Positions 1 to 10,107 are shown, counted from the first letter of the stretch. The stretch is 64,000 nt of DNA from Watersipora subatra (GCF_963576615.1 NC_088708.1:28713191-28777190); one strand, 5' to 3'. Translations and numbers: made by a program. The notes: generated by a model not told the origin, from the sequence alone.

Positions 1-424
1 CTTGAGATAGCTAAGTCACCAGCAACAGTCAAGGGCAGGCTCCTTACACAGAGGTGATTTGAGATGTCTTACATACATACGATGAATAGAAAGAACACTC
101 TGACAAATACTGGCTATACCCAGCCTCCTCTCTATGAAATAGGTCAAAAATGGTGAAAATATAACACTGATTTCTATAATAATGAAAACAGGCACTTACT
201 GTAGAAGCCAATATCCAGCGCATGAGGTGAATGTCACATGTATAAATATGGCATGGCATTAAGAGAACAGAAAATTATTGAAATTTAAAGGGCTTTGGCT
301 CCGATGCTATTATGTAAGGTTTGATTTTCATGAATAAAGAAGTTTACTGAACTCGCTAAGAAGTGCAAGTAAATTGAGATCTCAACAAGGAGAAAACAAG
401 TTATTCAGATATACTGTGTGCTTG

Positions 425-484
425 TGTTGCGTCCGTCAGCGAAGATAACTAATAAGCAGAGCAGCACACAAGAACACATCGTTG
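425..484 (+). other. Candidate 5' UTR exon end (splice donor)
   Basis: A strong donor (TTG|GTAAGT, intron from 485) ends a stretch with no ATG. It could be the non-coding first exon of the small gene at 3200, whose exon follows an acceptor at 3148-3149. This is inferred from splice signals only; the 5' limit of the exon is a guess. Confidence 0.25.
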
Positions 485-1274
485 GTAAGTAACTGGTTCT
501 CGTTGCTGTAATGTGTTTAGCAGATAAATATTAATAAAGAGCGTACATGAAGCTTCCTTGTAAGTTGGTTATAATGGGAATTAAGTTTTTACTGGTTGGT
601 ACTTCATGATAGTCATAAATGCTAAAGAACTCAAATACTGAAGTATTCTAAATGGGTAAAAAAATAGCCTGAATTAAATTAAATATGCTTTTATAATCAA
701 AATAAAATCCAAATACATTCTATTTATACATAGTAGACTGATCCGCTCCACCTTACCAGAGTTTTGTCTTTATGATCTGAACGTTCGGCCTGTGTGACTT
801 GTGATTAAGTTTTAAACTTCAATTTACAGTTTGACCTTTGCTGTCATTCAGTTTTCATCACTCACTATTTTATAGCTTTCAATAAAAAAATGTTGTGGCT
901 AACAGCTAATATATTACAGAGCAAGCCGGTTTTAATATTAGAGTCATAGAAGAGAGTTGAGATACATGGGGCACGAAATGTATCGTATTTTATTTGTAGC
1001 AATATTTTTAAAAATTTGCCAGATATCCAAGCAAGCTGGTAGGTTTTTATGAAGCATACGTACTCTTTTCAAGAATCAAATTTTATATTGCTGAGAAAAC
1101 CAATGTACTGAATGAAGACACAACTTTAAACCACTGGTCCAAGTATCCCGGCCACTAAGAGACTTGGACCAATTGTGGTACATGGAGCGACTACTGCCAT
1201 GTCATTTTGATATCATTGCTTATACCGCCAGTTGTTTTACATTACTACTAGTTGAATGTCAAATGTTGCCCGAA

Positions 1275-1630
1275 TATTAAAAAAAGTATTTGCGTAGAAA
1301 ACTTATTTTTATTTATATATACAGCATTTACCATTTTAACTTTTAAACTTCATACCATGAGAAAAGTTTTTTGTGCAGTTCAAATAAATTTTCAAGAAAA
1401 CAATGTGTACATGTATATAAAGAATGTTACTATTGCAGCAGAACCTCGTTGTATTCAAAGTTTTGATGGACGATACTGGTACAAACATAAAAATAAGATA
1501 TCAAACATTCTTGGTCTAATACTTTGTCTGACCGAGTAGAGAGATAATGTAAAGGCAATTTCTACTCCAGATAATTAATACAATTGTCCATGTGAAAAGC
1601 ATTTAGTTTTTACAGATTTACCAAAACTGG
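1275..1630 (+). repeat. Interspersed repeat, copy related to 57225-57750
   Basis: This segment aligns over its length with 57225-57750, sharing for example ACTTCATACCATGA and ACAAACATAAAAATRAGATATCAAAC. The second copy carries about 170 extra bases near 57348-57520. The open frame seen here (95 codons) is part of the repeat and shows no domain. The family and its ends are not recognised. Confidence 0.6.
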
Positions 1631-1639
1631 CAAGATGGG

Positions 1640-2480
1640 TGTAATGGCACATTTGAAACTGAAACAGCACATTTGAAAATTACAATTTAAAAATAGGTAA
1701 TGGTAAAAAAAATCAGCTTTTAAAAATATTTCAAAAAGTAACAAACGCAAAAGGTAATGTTAATCAATAATAAAAAGTGCCCATTTAGCAGGTGCAATCG
1801 CTAAATGGATATACAGTATGTGGTAAGAGTGCTGGGAATGTCAAGAATGGCTTAGCCTTGTGGTTATGCGAGTGTGTTGGCAAACTTGCATTTGTGATCT
1901 TTGGGAGATCAAATCCAGCAAGAAGGTGATTTTTGTTGCTAAAACTTTATTGCTATAACTAGAGAGACTAATGACAGACAGAGAAACTTTGAGGTTTACT
2001 TACATAGATTAGGGATTATAAGGAAAAAAAGATGAAAATAACAAATATAATGATAGTAAGATAATAAAAAGGGTGATAGGATACATGGGTCAATGGTGAA
2101 ATAGATGCATTCTTGGCCCGTGTGTCCTATGAAGTACACGTTTACACAACTGAACTTTTTCTCAAAACTAAAATCATTATTTTTTTTCATGCTTTGCTGC
2201 AAAAGGAGAGTAACCTTGAAGCAATTCAATAACACAACAAATTGGCTGCCTGATATTTACTAAGTAATTATGCTGCAGAAAGCTTTTGGTAAAATTTCAT
2301 TTAATTGTTTGAGAAAAAGGTTTTTACTTACCTTTCTTTTTAAACTCTTTTCAAAATGGTGGTTTTGGTGTCAAGGCCACAAGTACCTGAAAGATTATTG
2401 GATGGTAGGATATAAGCAATGAGGATTTAGCTCAAACCTTTTCATGAGTGTTGGCACAGATATCCTACTAGCTCACCTAT
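1640..2480. other. Intergenic, nothing recognised
   Basis: AT-rich sequence on both sides of a tRNA-like fragment near 1850-1925 (TTGTGGTTATGCGAGTGTG, then GGGAGATCAAATCC), which may be an old SINE head. I see no gene, tandem array or clear element. Confidence 0.4.
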
Positions 2481-2482
2481 CC

Positions 2483-2538
2483 CATAGACCTATTAACTAT
2501 ACTTAGTATAGTTACTTAGTATAGTTAATAGGTCTATG
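2483..2538. repeat. Palindrome, perfect 20-bp arms (CATAGA...TCTATG type)
   Basis: Two perfect 20-bp inverted arms, CATAGACCTATTAACTATAC and its complement, enclose a 16-bp centre. A near copy lies at 62911-62948, and a palindrome with the same outer bases at 49402-49449. This suggests a tiny mobile or amplified palindrome family. The sequence can form a cruciform or RNA hairpin; no function is known to me. Confidence 0.75.
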
Positions 2539-2544
2539 ACCTAT

Positions 2545-3145
2545 CCCAACTCTACCCTGTTTTCAAACATTAAAAGCTGAGATAGAAACAAAACTAGTTT
2601 TTTGCTACTACTGACTGATTGAGCGTGTTGCAGTTAATAAAATAATAATTATACTGAATTTTTCACAAATTATTTTAACTTCATTTCGTGTTTCAAGTAA
2701 CAGTAATTTATTTTGATAGCTAATTTAACTGGCTGCTTTTTAAACGAGTTGTAAGACCTAGTTAATAACTCTATGATTGATAACTTTATAAATGATAAAT
2801 CTATAGCTAGTAACTCTATGATTAACAACTCTATGGTTAATAGCTGTAAGTAAAATTAAACTTAGTTAATAGTTTGATAGATTTGCTATCACGTCAATAT
2901 AGACTTGTTCAAAACAGCAAATTTGTAAGCGTTTTTCAAATGTTTTTGCACGTAGGCCTACTCACGCTAAACACTTTGGTGGAGTAAAATGCGGTTTTAA
3001 ATTTTCTTATACACAAAAACATTATCTTCTCTTCGTATTTTTTGAGAATTAGAGAAAGCAATCCCAACTAAGTATTTAATAAATTGCAATACATGTAGGT
3101 TATCTGTTCCACAAACATTAATATCTATTACAATTGTTTTGTGAT
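2545..3145. other. Intergenic or intronic, nothing recognised
   Basis: AT-rich. Loose repeats of about 18 bp around TAACTCTATGATT occupy 2760-2850. If the small gene at 3200 has an upstream exon, this is intron ending in the acceptor TTTTGTGATTTAG at 3149. Confidence 0.35.
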
Positions 3146-3199
3146 TTAGGTTTACTCATGAAGTGTTGACGCCTTGAGGACTGAAGGTAAAAACGCATT

Positions 3200-3625
3200 A
3201 TGAGTGTAGAAAAGTGTTTGTGCATGAAACACGAGAGGAAACTGTATGTCTGTTTGGGATCTACTCGCAGTCAGCCAACAGCAACGGTCAATTGTCCACC
3301 CAAGTCGACAGTTGTACTGGACATACCCACAGTACGAATAACTAATTCTACCCAACCGTCAGTCAATAAAAACTTATACTTATTCAAGTCAGCAATTGAG
3401 CTGCCACCCAGAAAGGTATTCGCAGTCCTTCAAGATGTCTCAACTCAAACAGAGAGCCTGAAACAAGAGTTAACTGAAAATGAGATTTTAGAGGAAAGAT
3501 TAGCCAATAGGAGGAAACTTACGCAGAGTCTGCGCAAAAAATATTTGTCCTTGTCTGATACAGACCACACAAGTAGCATACATCCTTGGGAGCTTCAGCA
3601 TCTCACAAATTTATCACTGGGATGA
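3200..3625 (+). CDS. Small unrecognised protein with short coiled coil (141 aa)
   Basis: An ATG 50 bp downstream of a good splice acceptor (TTTTGTGATTTAG, exon from 3150) opens a 141-codon frame ending at TGA. Residues about 26-55 hold a patch (TVNCPPKSTVVLDIPTVRI) resembling a patch in the product of 31602-31964. Residues about 84-116 are charged and heptad-like (LTENEILEERLANRRKLTQS), so a short coiled coil is likely. The LxENExL run preceded by PPRKVFAVLQ faintly recalls geminin-family coils, but the match is too short to name it. No signal peptide or membrane segment is visible. Codon use and composition differ from the surrounding AT-rich DNA, which supports a real gene. An ATTAAA at 3690 could be its polyadenylation signal. 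The function is unknown. Confidence 0.55.
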   Translation: MSVEKCLCMKHERKLYVCLGSTRSQPTATVNCPPKSTVVLDIPTVRITNSTQPSVNKNLYLFKSAIELPPRKVFAVLQDVSTQTESLKQELTENEILEERLANRRKLTQSLRKKYLSLSDTDHTSSIHPWELQHLTNLSLG

Positions 3626-3689
3626 CCCACAACACGATGTGTGCCGATAACAACTCCTTAACTTGAGCTGTTTTTTCTCTTTGCATTTA

Positions 3690-3695
3690 ATTAAA
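3690..3695 (+). terminator. Possible polyadenylation signal ATTAAA
   Basis: The common variant ATTAAA lies 65 bp after the stop of the 141-codon gene. It is in AT-rich sequence, so chance occurrence is possible. Confidence 0.3.
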
Positions 3696-3873
3696 TCGAT
3701 AAATAGAACAGTGTTATTTTAAGGTTTCATATATCGCAATTCTTTGGAAATGTTTGATACCAACAGGTTGTACATACGTAAGAAACTCTCTGCTACCTCC
3801 TAATGTTCGCAACCGCAACCATGCTTCTATAACCTCTTGACCTGTCTGTTTTAATGCTTATTAACATCTTACT

Positions 3874-4182
3874 AACAAGTGTGCTTACAGTGCATCATGT
3901 CAAGTGTGCTTACAGTGCATGCTTACAAGTGTGCTTACAGTGCATCATGTCGAGTGTGCTTACAGTGCATGCTTACAAGTGTGCTTACAGTGCATCTTGT
4001 CGAGTGTGCTTACAGTGCATCATGTCGAGTGTGCTTACAGTGCATGCTTACAAGTGTGCTTACAGTGCATCATGTCGAGTGTGCTTACAGTGCATCATGT
4101 CGAGTGTGCTTACAGTGCATCATGTCGAGTGTGCTTACAGTGCATCATGTCGAGTGTGCTTACAGTGCATCATGTCAAGTGT
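3874..4182 (+). repeat. 25-bp minisatellite, about 12 units
   Basis: Units have the form TGTGCTTACAGTGCAT plus CATGTCGAG or GCTTACAAG. Because 25 is not a multiple of three, all three forward frames are open (102-153 codons), giving cysteine-rich translations that are artefacts of the repeat. Confidence 0.95.
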
Positions 4183-4487
4183 ATGCAGGTCATCAGTTCA
4201 TCTAGTGATTGATAAATTCCATGTTTTTGCATACTGTTATAATTCAATGTTGATAGATTGCACGGTGTACCGAGTTTATAGATGGATAGAAAATAATTCA
4301 TGTATTCTAAGCTAAGAATGAGATTTCCAACAAAATGAATTTAAATGCCAAGCCAGTCACATGTTCAAACATTTTTAATATTTTATATTTATAACACTTT
4401 TATGTGAAGTGAAAAACAAAATTGTTTGTACTTATAAAAGAGACAAACTACCAACCTTTACAGTATTCTGTCACTAAACATAGACAT

Positions 4488-5032
4488 AACGTAACACGTA
4501 ACACTTTCAATAGCTCTATCAAACTAGATTCACATACCATATCTGTTAACACCTTCAATAGAGACAAAATGATTCTATCAAAAGAGATTCACATGCAATA
4601 TCTGTTAACACATTCAGTGGGGATTACATGGTTTCGTTAGAAGAGGTTCATATACAATATCTGTTAACAATTTTGGTGGAGACAACATTGTTCTGTTAAA
4701 AGAGGCTCACACGCAATATCTGTTAAAACTTTCAGTGAAGATGACATGGTTTTGTTAGAATAGGTTCACATACAATATCTGTTAACATTTTTAGTGGAGA
4801 TAACATGGTTCTGTTAAAAGAGGCTCACATACAATACCTGTTAACATTTTCAGTGGAGATAACATGGTTCTATTAAAAGATGTTCACATACAATATCTGT
4901 TAACATTTTTAGTGGAGATAACATGGTTCTGTTAGAAGAGGTTCACACGCAATATCTGTTAAAACTTTCAGTGAAGAGGACATGGTTTTGTCAAAAGAGG
5001 TTCATATACAATATCTGTTAACACTTTCAGGT
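4488..5032 (+). repeat. 59-bp minisatellite, about 9 units, degenerate
   Basis: Each unit carries CAATATCTGTTAACA, then a TTCAGTGGAGATAACATGG-like part and GTTAGAAGAGGTTCA. Units differ by about 10-20 percent, so the array is old or not homogenised. Confidence 0.9.
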
Positions 5033-5290
5033 GAGACACTGTCAGTAACGTTTTCAAATAATTAGGAGGCCCGAGCCTTCAACCAGAATCTACCAAGTTA
5101 TGGTTTTTTGGTGGTGTCAAGAGAACCATAATATGTCAAAAGCTGTTTTATCTTTCACTGCAATATGAACATAAACTAACAAAAATAATATAAAAACTTA
5201 GCAGTTTGCAACAATATATTATCAATTGTTTTTAATTTTTATTACCTGTAGTAAATAAATTGAAATAAAGAAGCTGTGCCAGATGAACAT

Positions 5291-5340
5291 GGTTACTTGG
5301 TTACTAGGTTGCCTGGTTGCTAGGTTACCTGGTTACTAGT
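5291..5340 (+). repeat. Short GGTTACTA/GGTTGCCT tandem repeat
   Basis: About six 8-bp units of the form GGTTRCYW in a row (GGTTACTT, GGTTACTA, GGTTGCCT and so on). Confidence 0.8.
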
Positions 5341-5446
5341 TTGCCTTACACAAAAATGAATAGTTATCCATGCCTTGATGGGCTGATGATGATCAGGACA
5401 GCTGCTTTTAACATGTTTTTAAAGATATATATGATAATATTATACA

Positions 5447-5510
5447 TTTCTTATAATAATCAAGCAGTCATATATATACATATATATGACTGCTTGATTA
5501 TTATAAGAAA
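5447..5510. repeat. Perfect 30-bp-arm palindrome with 4-nt loop
   Basis: Arms at 5447-5476 and 5481-5510 are exact complements around TACA. The arm starts TTTCTTATAATAATCAAGCA. Such a perfect hairpin in diverged sequence implies recent origin or ongoing correction. No open frame or promoter is tied to it. Confidence 0.9.
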
Positions 5511-5514
5511 TCCA

Positions 5515-6475
5515 AAGTAGCGTTGTTATTACTGTGGTATAAACTATGGTTATTCTCACCAGCGTAGCTTTTCTAGTTATCCCATTCTTGTTTTCTCTGT
5601 CCAAATACAACAATAACAAGCTAAGACAATCAATTAAGGAATTTATAATATGTAATAAAGCTTGTTCAATTCATGTGTTAGTTGAAGTAGCTTCACCTAG
5701 TAGGATATTACGTGTTAGATGGATACGATAACGCGCTACCCTGTATCTATATTGCTTGCACACTCAGGCTAATCTATATGTAAGACTTTAATCACTGAGA
5801 AACAAATGCTGCAGGAAGCGTTTAAAATAATAATAATATAATAATATTAATAACTAAATGAAGAATCAAAAACAAAAGAAAGGTAAATAAAACACCAGTC
5901 ATAACTATAGTGAGTCTGGTTTGACTACAACAGTCATAGAACTGCTGAATGATTGTCTCAAATAAACAAAAAATATAAAAAATATGAAGTGGTATATAAC
6001 AAACATAATATTATTAATTGTAATATTTAAGAAGGCAAAAGCTGCTTTAAATGTAAAAAATCTAAACCGTAGTTATAAATATTACTTTGGGTTTGAGTTT
6101 CGCTAGAATCGTTAAAATTCACAAATATAAACTGTAATTTATCGTAAGTTGTTTTATAGGGAAAGTTGTACAAACCCAATTTGTGTACTACAGCATAACT
6201 TAGGGGAGTTGTTCTCTCTGTGAACTAGGAAAAAGAAAGTGGTCACCATTTTGATTTTTGTGTTGTGTCCATCACAATGGTGATAAGTTTTATTAAATCG
6301 ATAATATTTAGCTATAAGACTAAATTCTAAGTTTCAATTTGAACTGATATGCTGTTCCTCCTAGAGTAATTTGACAACTTAACCTGACAATAGTGAATAG
6401 GCAACTACTCTTTTTGCGCACAGGACAAAAGTTTGTTTAATTTTTATGGTAATAACAGCAGTGTCCATTAGTCTG
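5515..6475. other. Intergenic, nothing recognised
   Basis: AT-rich sequence with no coding signal, tandem array or clear repeat ends. Confidence 0.4.
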
Positions 6476-6477
6476 TC

Positions 6478-6725
6478 TGTCCGTGTGTTTGTTTGTCTAA
6501 AGCCACACTAAAAGCATTAGGAAAGAACTACCTCGCACAGGATTCGAACCCCCACACTCCACTTTACAAACTGGCGCTCTAACCACTACACTACTCAGCT
6601 GCTTAAGCACTTCATGAATTATGCATATAGTGATTACACATGACGATCTCTCATGGTGCACAGGACTGCCAAGCATGCTAGTAATGATAAAAATGAAAGT
6701 TACTGATTTATTAGCTAGCCAAAAA
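6478..6725 (-). mobile_element. tRNA-derived SINE-like repeat
   Basis: Read on the - strand it has a polymerase III A box (TAGTGTAGTGGTTAGAGC, about 6578-6595) and a B box (GGTTCGAATCC, 6540-6550), the layout of a tRNA head. It is followed by the family tail with AAACAAACACACGGACAGAC. Related copies lie at 15900-16148, 22780-23010, 36041-36275 and 36723-36873. The + strand side ends in CATGACGATCTCTCATGG, a motif shared by several copies. SINEs are copied by LINE reverse transcriptase; no partner is assigned here. Confidence 0.75.
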
Positions 6726-6976
6726 ATCATAAATACATAAATTATATGGTAAACATGATAAATAATTTAAAAAGTTAATAATTGACTTTTAAACCAGATA
6801 CATATATTGCAGCAGTAAAGTTGTTTGTAAAGCCTTTGCGCAAAGCTCATCACTTTTGTGATTTGAGCACTCTGGTGCCAGCACATTGACTTTTTTAAAG
6901 TCTGTGAAGCAACTTTGTTGTTTCATGGCAGGAAGTCAACTCTCATTGGTAATGGGATTTGTGTCCCTTGCCTAAG

Positions 6977-7033
6977 CTCTGAGCTGCACTGATGAGGCTT
7001 CAATAGCCGAAACAGTACTGTCTGTAGCATGAG
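6977..7033 (+). ncRNA. Hammerhead ribozyme, type I, copy 1 (complete core)
   Basis: Core order as in type I hammerheads: stem I strand GCTGCA (6983-6988), CTGATGA (6989-6995), stem II GGCT/AGCC with a 5-nt loop (6996-7008), GAAA (7009-7012), stem III CAG/CTG with a 2-nt loop closed by the A-T pair, then TC with cleavage after C7022, then stem I strand TGTAGC (7023-7028). Stem I pairs over 6 bp with one G-U. Beyond an internal loop, CTC (6977-6979) pairs with GAG (7031-7033), where tertiary contacts with loop II are usual. Every conserved core base is present. The very short stem III is like that of animal retrozymes, which often cut best as dimers. Confidence 0.9.
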
Positions 7034-7236
7034 TATTATGCTCCCTCACTTCGGTTTGGTTGAGCGCTCTGTGAGAGGTGCGGCACTACTAGCCTTTGCG
7101 CAAAGCTCATCACTTTTGTGATTTGAGCACTCTGGTGCCAGCACATTGACTTTCTTAAAGTCTGTGAAGCAACTTTGTTGTTTCATGGCAGGAAGTCAAC
7201 TCTCATTGGTAATGGGATTTGTGTCCCTTGCCTAAG

Positions 7237-7292
7237 CTCTGAGCTGCACTGATGAGGCTTCAATAGCCAAACAGTACTGTCTGTAGCATGAG
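7237..7292 (+). ncRNA. Hammerhead ribozyme, copy 2, one core base missing
   Basis: Same as copy 1 except that AGCC is followed by AAAC instead of GAAAC: the conserved G after stem II (position 12 of the standard numbering) is absent. That G is needed for catalysis in known hammerheads, so this copy is probably inactive. Predicted cleavage would have been after C7281. Confidence 0.85.
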
Positions 7293-7495
7293 TATTATGC
7301 TCCCTCACTTCGGTTTGGTTGAGCGCTCTGTGAGAGGTGCGGCACTACTAGCCTTTGCGCAAAGCTCATCACTTTTGTGATTTGAGCACTCTGGTGCCAG
7401 CACATTGACTTTCTTAAAGTCTGTGAAGCAACTTTGTTGTTTCATGGCAGGAAGTCAACTCTCATTGGTAATGGGATTTGTGTCCCTTGCCTAAG

Positions 7496-7552
7496 CTCTG
7501 AGCTGCACTGATGAGGCTTCAATAGCCGAAACAGTACTGTCTGTAGCATGAG
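7496..7552 (+). ncRNA. Hammerhead ribozyme, copy 3 (complete core)
   Basis: Identical core to copy 1, with predicted cleavage after C7541. The array ends within a few bases of its stem I, at the start of an (AT) run, so the insertion boundary seems to fall close to the ribozyme. Confidence 0.9.
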
Positions 7553-7553
7553 T

Positions 7554-7554
7554 A

Positions 7555-7585
<31 letters not shown>

Positions 7586-7592
7586 TATATAT
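7554..7592. repeat. (AT)n microsatellite
   Basis: A near-pure AT run directly at the end of the hammerhead array. It could have been the target or have grown at the junction. Confidence 0.9.
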
Positions 7593-8910
7593 ATGGAGTG
7601 CAGCAAGAGAGAGAATGATACTTTAAAGGCTCATTATGGAACTCTCAATATTCAAATCAAATTTGAGAACTTGCACAGACTTGACTCTGCACATTATATA
7701 GAATTTCTAACACAATATGATTCTTACGTAATAATTTCTTACGTAATATGGTGCAAAACTTCACATAAAAGCTTTGCATTCAGTATAATTTATGCAAAAG
7801 GCTTACGTTATAGAAGACTCTACTGTGATGGTTCATATTGATAGTTAGATATATGATTCAGACAGAAGCATTTGACCAAGTCCAACATTTCTGTCTGTAC
7901 ATTTATCTTTATGTGTCTGACTATCAAGATAAACCGGCCTTTAGATCTCAACTAGATGAAGAACCAAAGGAGTTAAAAGGTAGATGAAGCGAGCGTAATC
8001 TTGTGGAAACTGTAAATATCTGTTATTGTTATTATAATAAATTAACTGTATATCATTTTGGTTAACCAATGATTGTTTGTTTTTTTGCTCATCCTCTCTA
8101 ATCATAGTAATATCTACTTTTCATCTCCATACCAACCAAATTCCTCAACAAGGTGGTAATGTATTTCTTAGAAATCAGATAAATTTCAATCATTGTTAGA
8201 TGCAGACAAGCGACGCAAATCAATTTGCACTCGTACCCTATCATGGTGACGTTGTAATCTTGCAATATGTTCATCAGAGGGTGCTGGCTTCAACAGTTAT
8301 GAGTTGGCCCATGGCATAACTAGAAACTGATGCTAATTTCCTCGATCCGCCTGACCTATATAGTCAAGACAGTAAGGTAGGAGAGCTACTGGAACAGATG
8401 GGCTAAAAACTGGGTGAGTTGGAAGAGCGCCAAAATAGAGAGCCTTTGTACTCAGACTGTGTACACTAGTCTGGGTAATAAGTCTTTAGTAATGCCTAAA
8501 GTAACTGTGGCAGAAACATAAATGTAGTATAATATAATATTATATATTATAATTATACTACATTATATATACACTACTACTATATTATAATATATAATAT
8601 TATAATATAATATACATATTCTATGTAAAATAAGAGTGTTGTGAAATAATACACCAAATAGTGCTGCCTCATGATGGCTGACACAAACTACATGAAAATA
8701 TTTTTTTACTGCAAGTTATTCCTTCTATCATAGTCTATAAAAATATTTCTTTCAATTTATTTATTTTTATTACAAGAGTGAGTAAATGAGCATAAATGAG
8801 AATTTAAACCCCCTTTTAAAATGATTCATCGTTTACTTAAAGCTCTATAAATAAAAAACTTAACCCCAATTATATTGATATAACTAGCCCTATCTGAGTT
8901 TCATTGCTTG
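7593..8910. other. Intergenic; AT palindromes at 8525-8625
   Basis: No gene is seen. The start (GCAGCAAGAGAGAGAATGATA) resembles sequence after SINE-like copies near 16715 and 23060. Positions 8525-8625 are alternating AATATTATA runs able to form several hairpins. Confidence 0.4.
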
Positions 8911-9825
8911 TTAAAAGTTTATTTGCAACAGAATTCACATTACAGTTATTTGGTATTAAAAGATTCACCATGTCTAACTCAGATGTGTTGTAGGTACAAA
9001 ATATGTGGAAATGTGATTACAAGCTCTTAAAAGCTCAAAAACAGTTAATCGCAGCCATCACGAAAACGCCATAGGTTGGGTCCCTCTCCAAAAGGGCTCA
9101 AATGGGGCTTAGTTGAACAAGATGTGCTTCTGTTTACACATTCACGCAATCTCATTCATCGAAATATTTTCACAAATATACTTCCCGCATTCAATAAAAC
9201 CATGTCTATTGCCCTTACGCGTCTATTTCATCATCATTGTAATGCTGTCACTTTGAGCACTGATCTCTCAAAACCTACCGCAAAGATTCGTCGAATTTTT
9301 CAACCTTAGCTCGAACGAGTGCATATCATCTTTTGATAAACATGACGAGCCTGTTAGTTACCTGTGATAGTCGAAAAATGCTGCAGAAATTGTTCGCGCC
9401 ATTTGACCAGAAGTATGGGTCACATGATCAGATTACGACTAGATGATTAGATCGAGCTAATATGAAACTGTAAAGTAGCGAGCATCTATATTTGATAAGG
9501 GCTTTCTGGTAAAACCCGAAGTGTTTGTCATAAACTAGTGCTACGAGACGTTTTATATTGAGCTTTTTATTGGCCTTTCATTTCACATGATCACATCATG
9601 TGTCAAAACAATAACAGTGTTGAGTTGAGTATGTCATCGAAGTAAAAGGATTCCAACCTATGGCGTTTTCGTGATGGCTGCGATTAACTGTTCGGTTTTG
9701 AGCTTTTAAAACCTTGTAATCACATTTCCACATATTTTGCACCTACAACGCAGCAGAGTGAGACATGGTAAACCTTTTGATACCAAATAACTGTAGCGTG
9801 AATTTTGTTGCAAGTCAACCTTTAA
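8911..9825 (+). mobile_element. TTAA-flanked TIR element, copy 1 (0.9 kb, non-autonomous)
   Basis: TTAA at both ends (8911-8914, 9822-9825) bounds long inverted repeats of about 165 bp. They run from the outer end through ATTCACATTACAGTTATTTGG, GGAAATGTGATTACAAGC and TTAATCGCAGCCATCACGAA. A second copy, with its interior reversed, lies at 57807-58719. The longest interior frame (77 codons) has no recognised domain, so the element depends on another transposase. TTAA duplications are typical of piggyBac-type transposases, but the terminal bases do not match the usual piggyBac start, so the superfamily is open. Confidence 0.8.
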
Positions 9826-10107
9826 AGATAGCCTAAATTTCTCTATTTCTGAATAACTATCCGGTAGAATCATAGTCTTTGTTCATATTGTGTTTGTCTA
9901 TTTCTGCTCTTAGCGTAGACATGACCAGAGTCGAATAGAAAGGAACAAAAAAGGAATATTTAGATTATTTGCTGTTAATAAAGAAAATCATGCAACGGAA
10001 ATATGACAAAGTTACAAAAAATAGTGTTCTGACATTAATATTACAAATTGCAAGCTCGCTGAACAAAACGATGTTTTATTTAGTGTTTCAAACTAGTGTA
10101 AACAACT
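9826..10107. other. Intergenic, nothing recognised
   Basis: AT-rich stretch between the TTAA element and a dispersed repeat. No signal seen. Confidence 0.35.

Larger units (their letters stand above)
6831..7553 (+). repeat. Hammerhead-bearing 260-bp tandem array (retrozyme-like)
   Basis: Three head-to-tail units: 6831-7090, 7091-7349 and a partial third, 7350-7553, stopping a few bases past its ribozyme and running into an (AT) repeat. Units are nearly identical. Each holds a hammerhead ribozyme, with cleavage points 259 and 260 nt apart, so a transcript would self-cut into about 260-nt RNAs. The rest of the unit has short hairpins (CTTTGCGCAAAG; ATCAC/GTGAT; GACTTT/AAAGTC) and no open frame. 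Animal retrozymes are known as short tandem repeats carrying hammerheads, spread as circular RNA that is reverse transcribed by other elements. That this array is one is an inference from layout. Confidence 0.85.

Noticed and set aside
3854-4315. Cysteine-rich forward frames of 102 to 153 codons
   Set aside because: The 25-bp satellite yields the same peptide motif in all three frames, which a toxin-like or venom-like gene would not.
5380-5405. CTGATGATGATCAGG as a second hammerhead
   Set aside because: No GAAA after a stem II and no pairing stems I or III.
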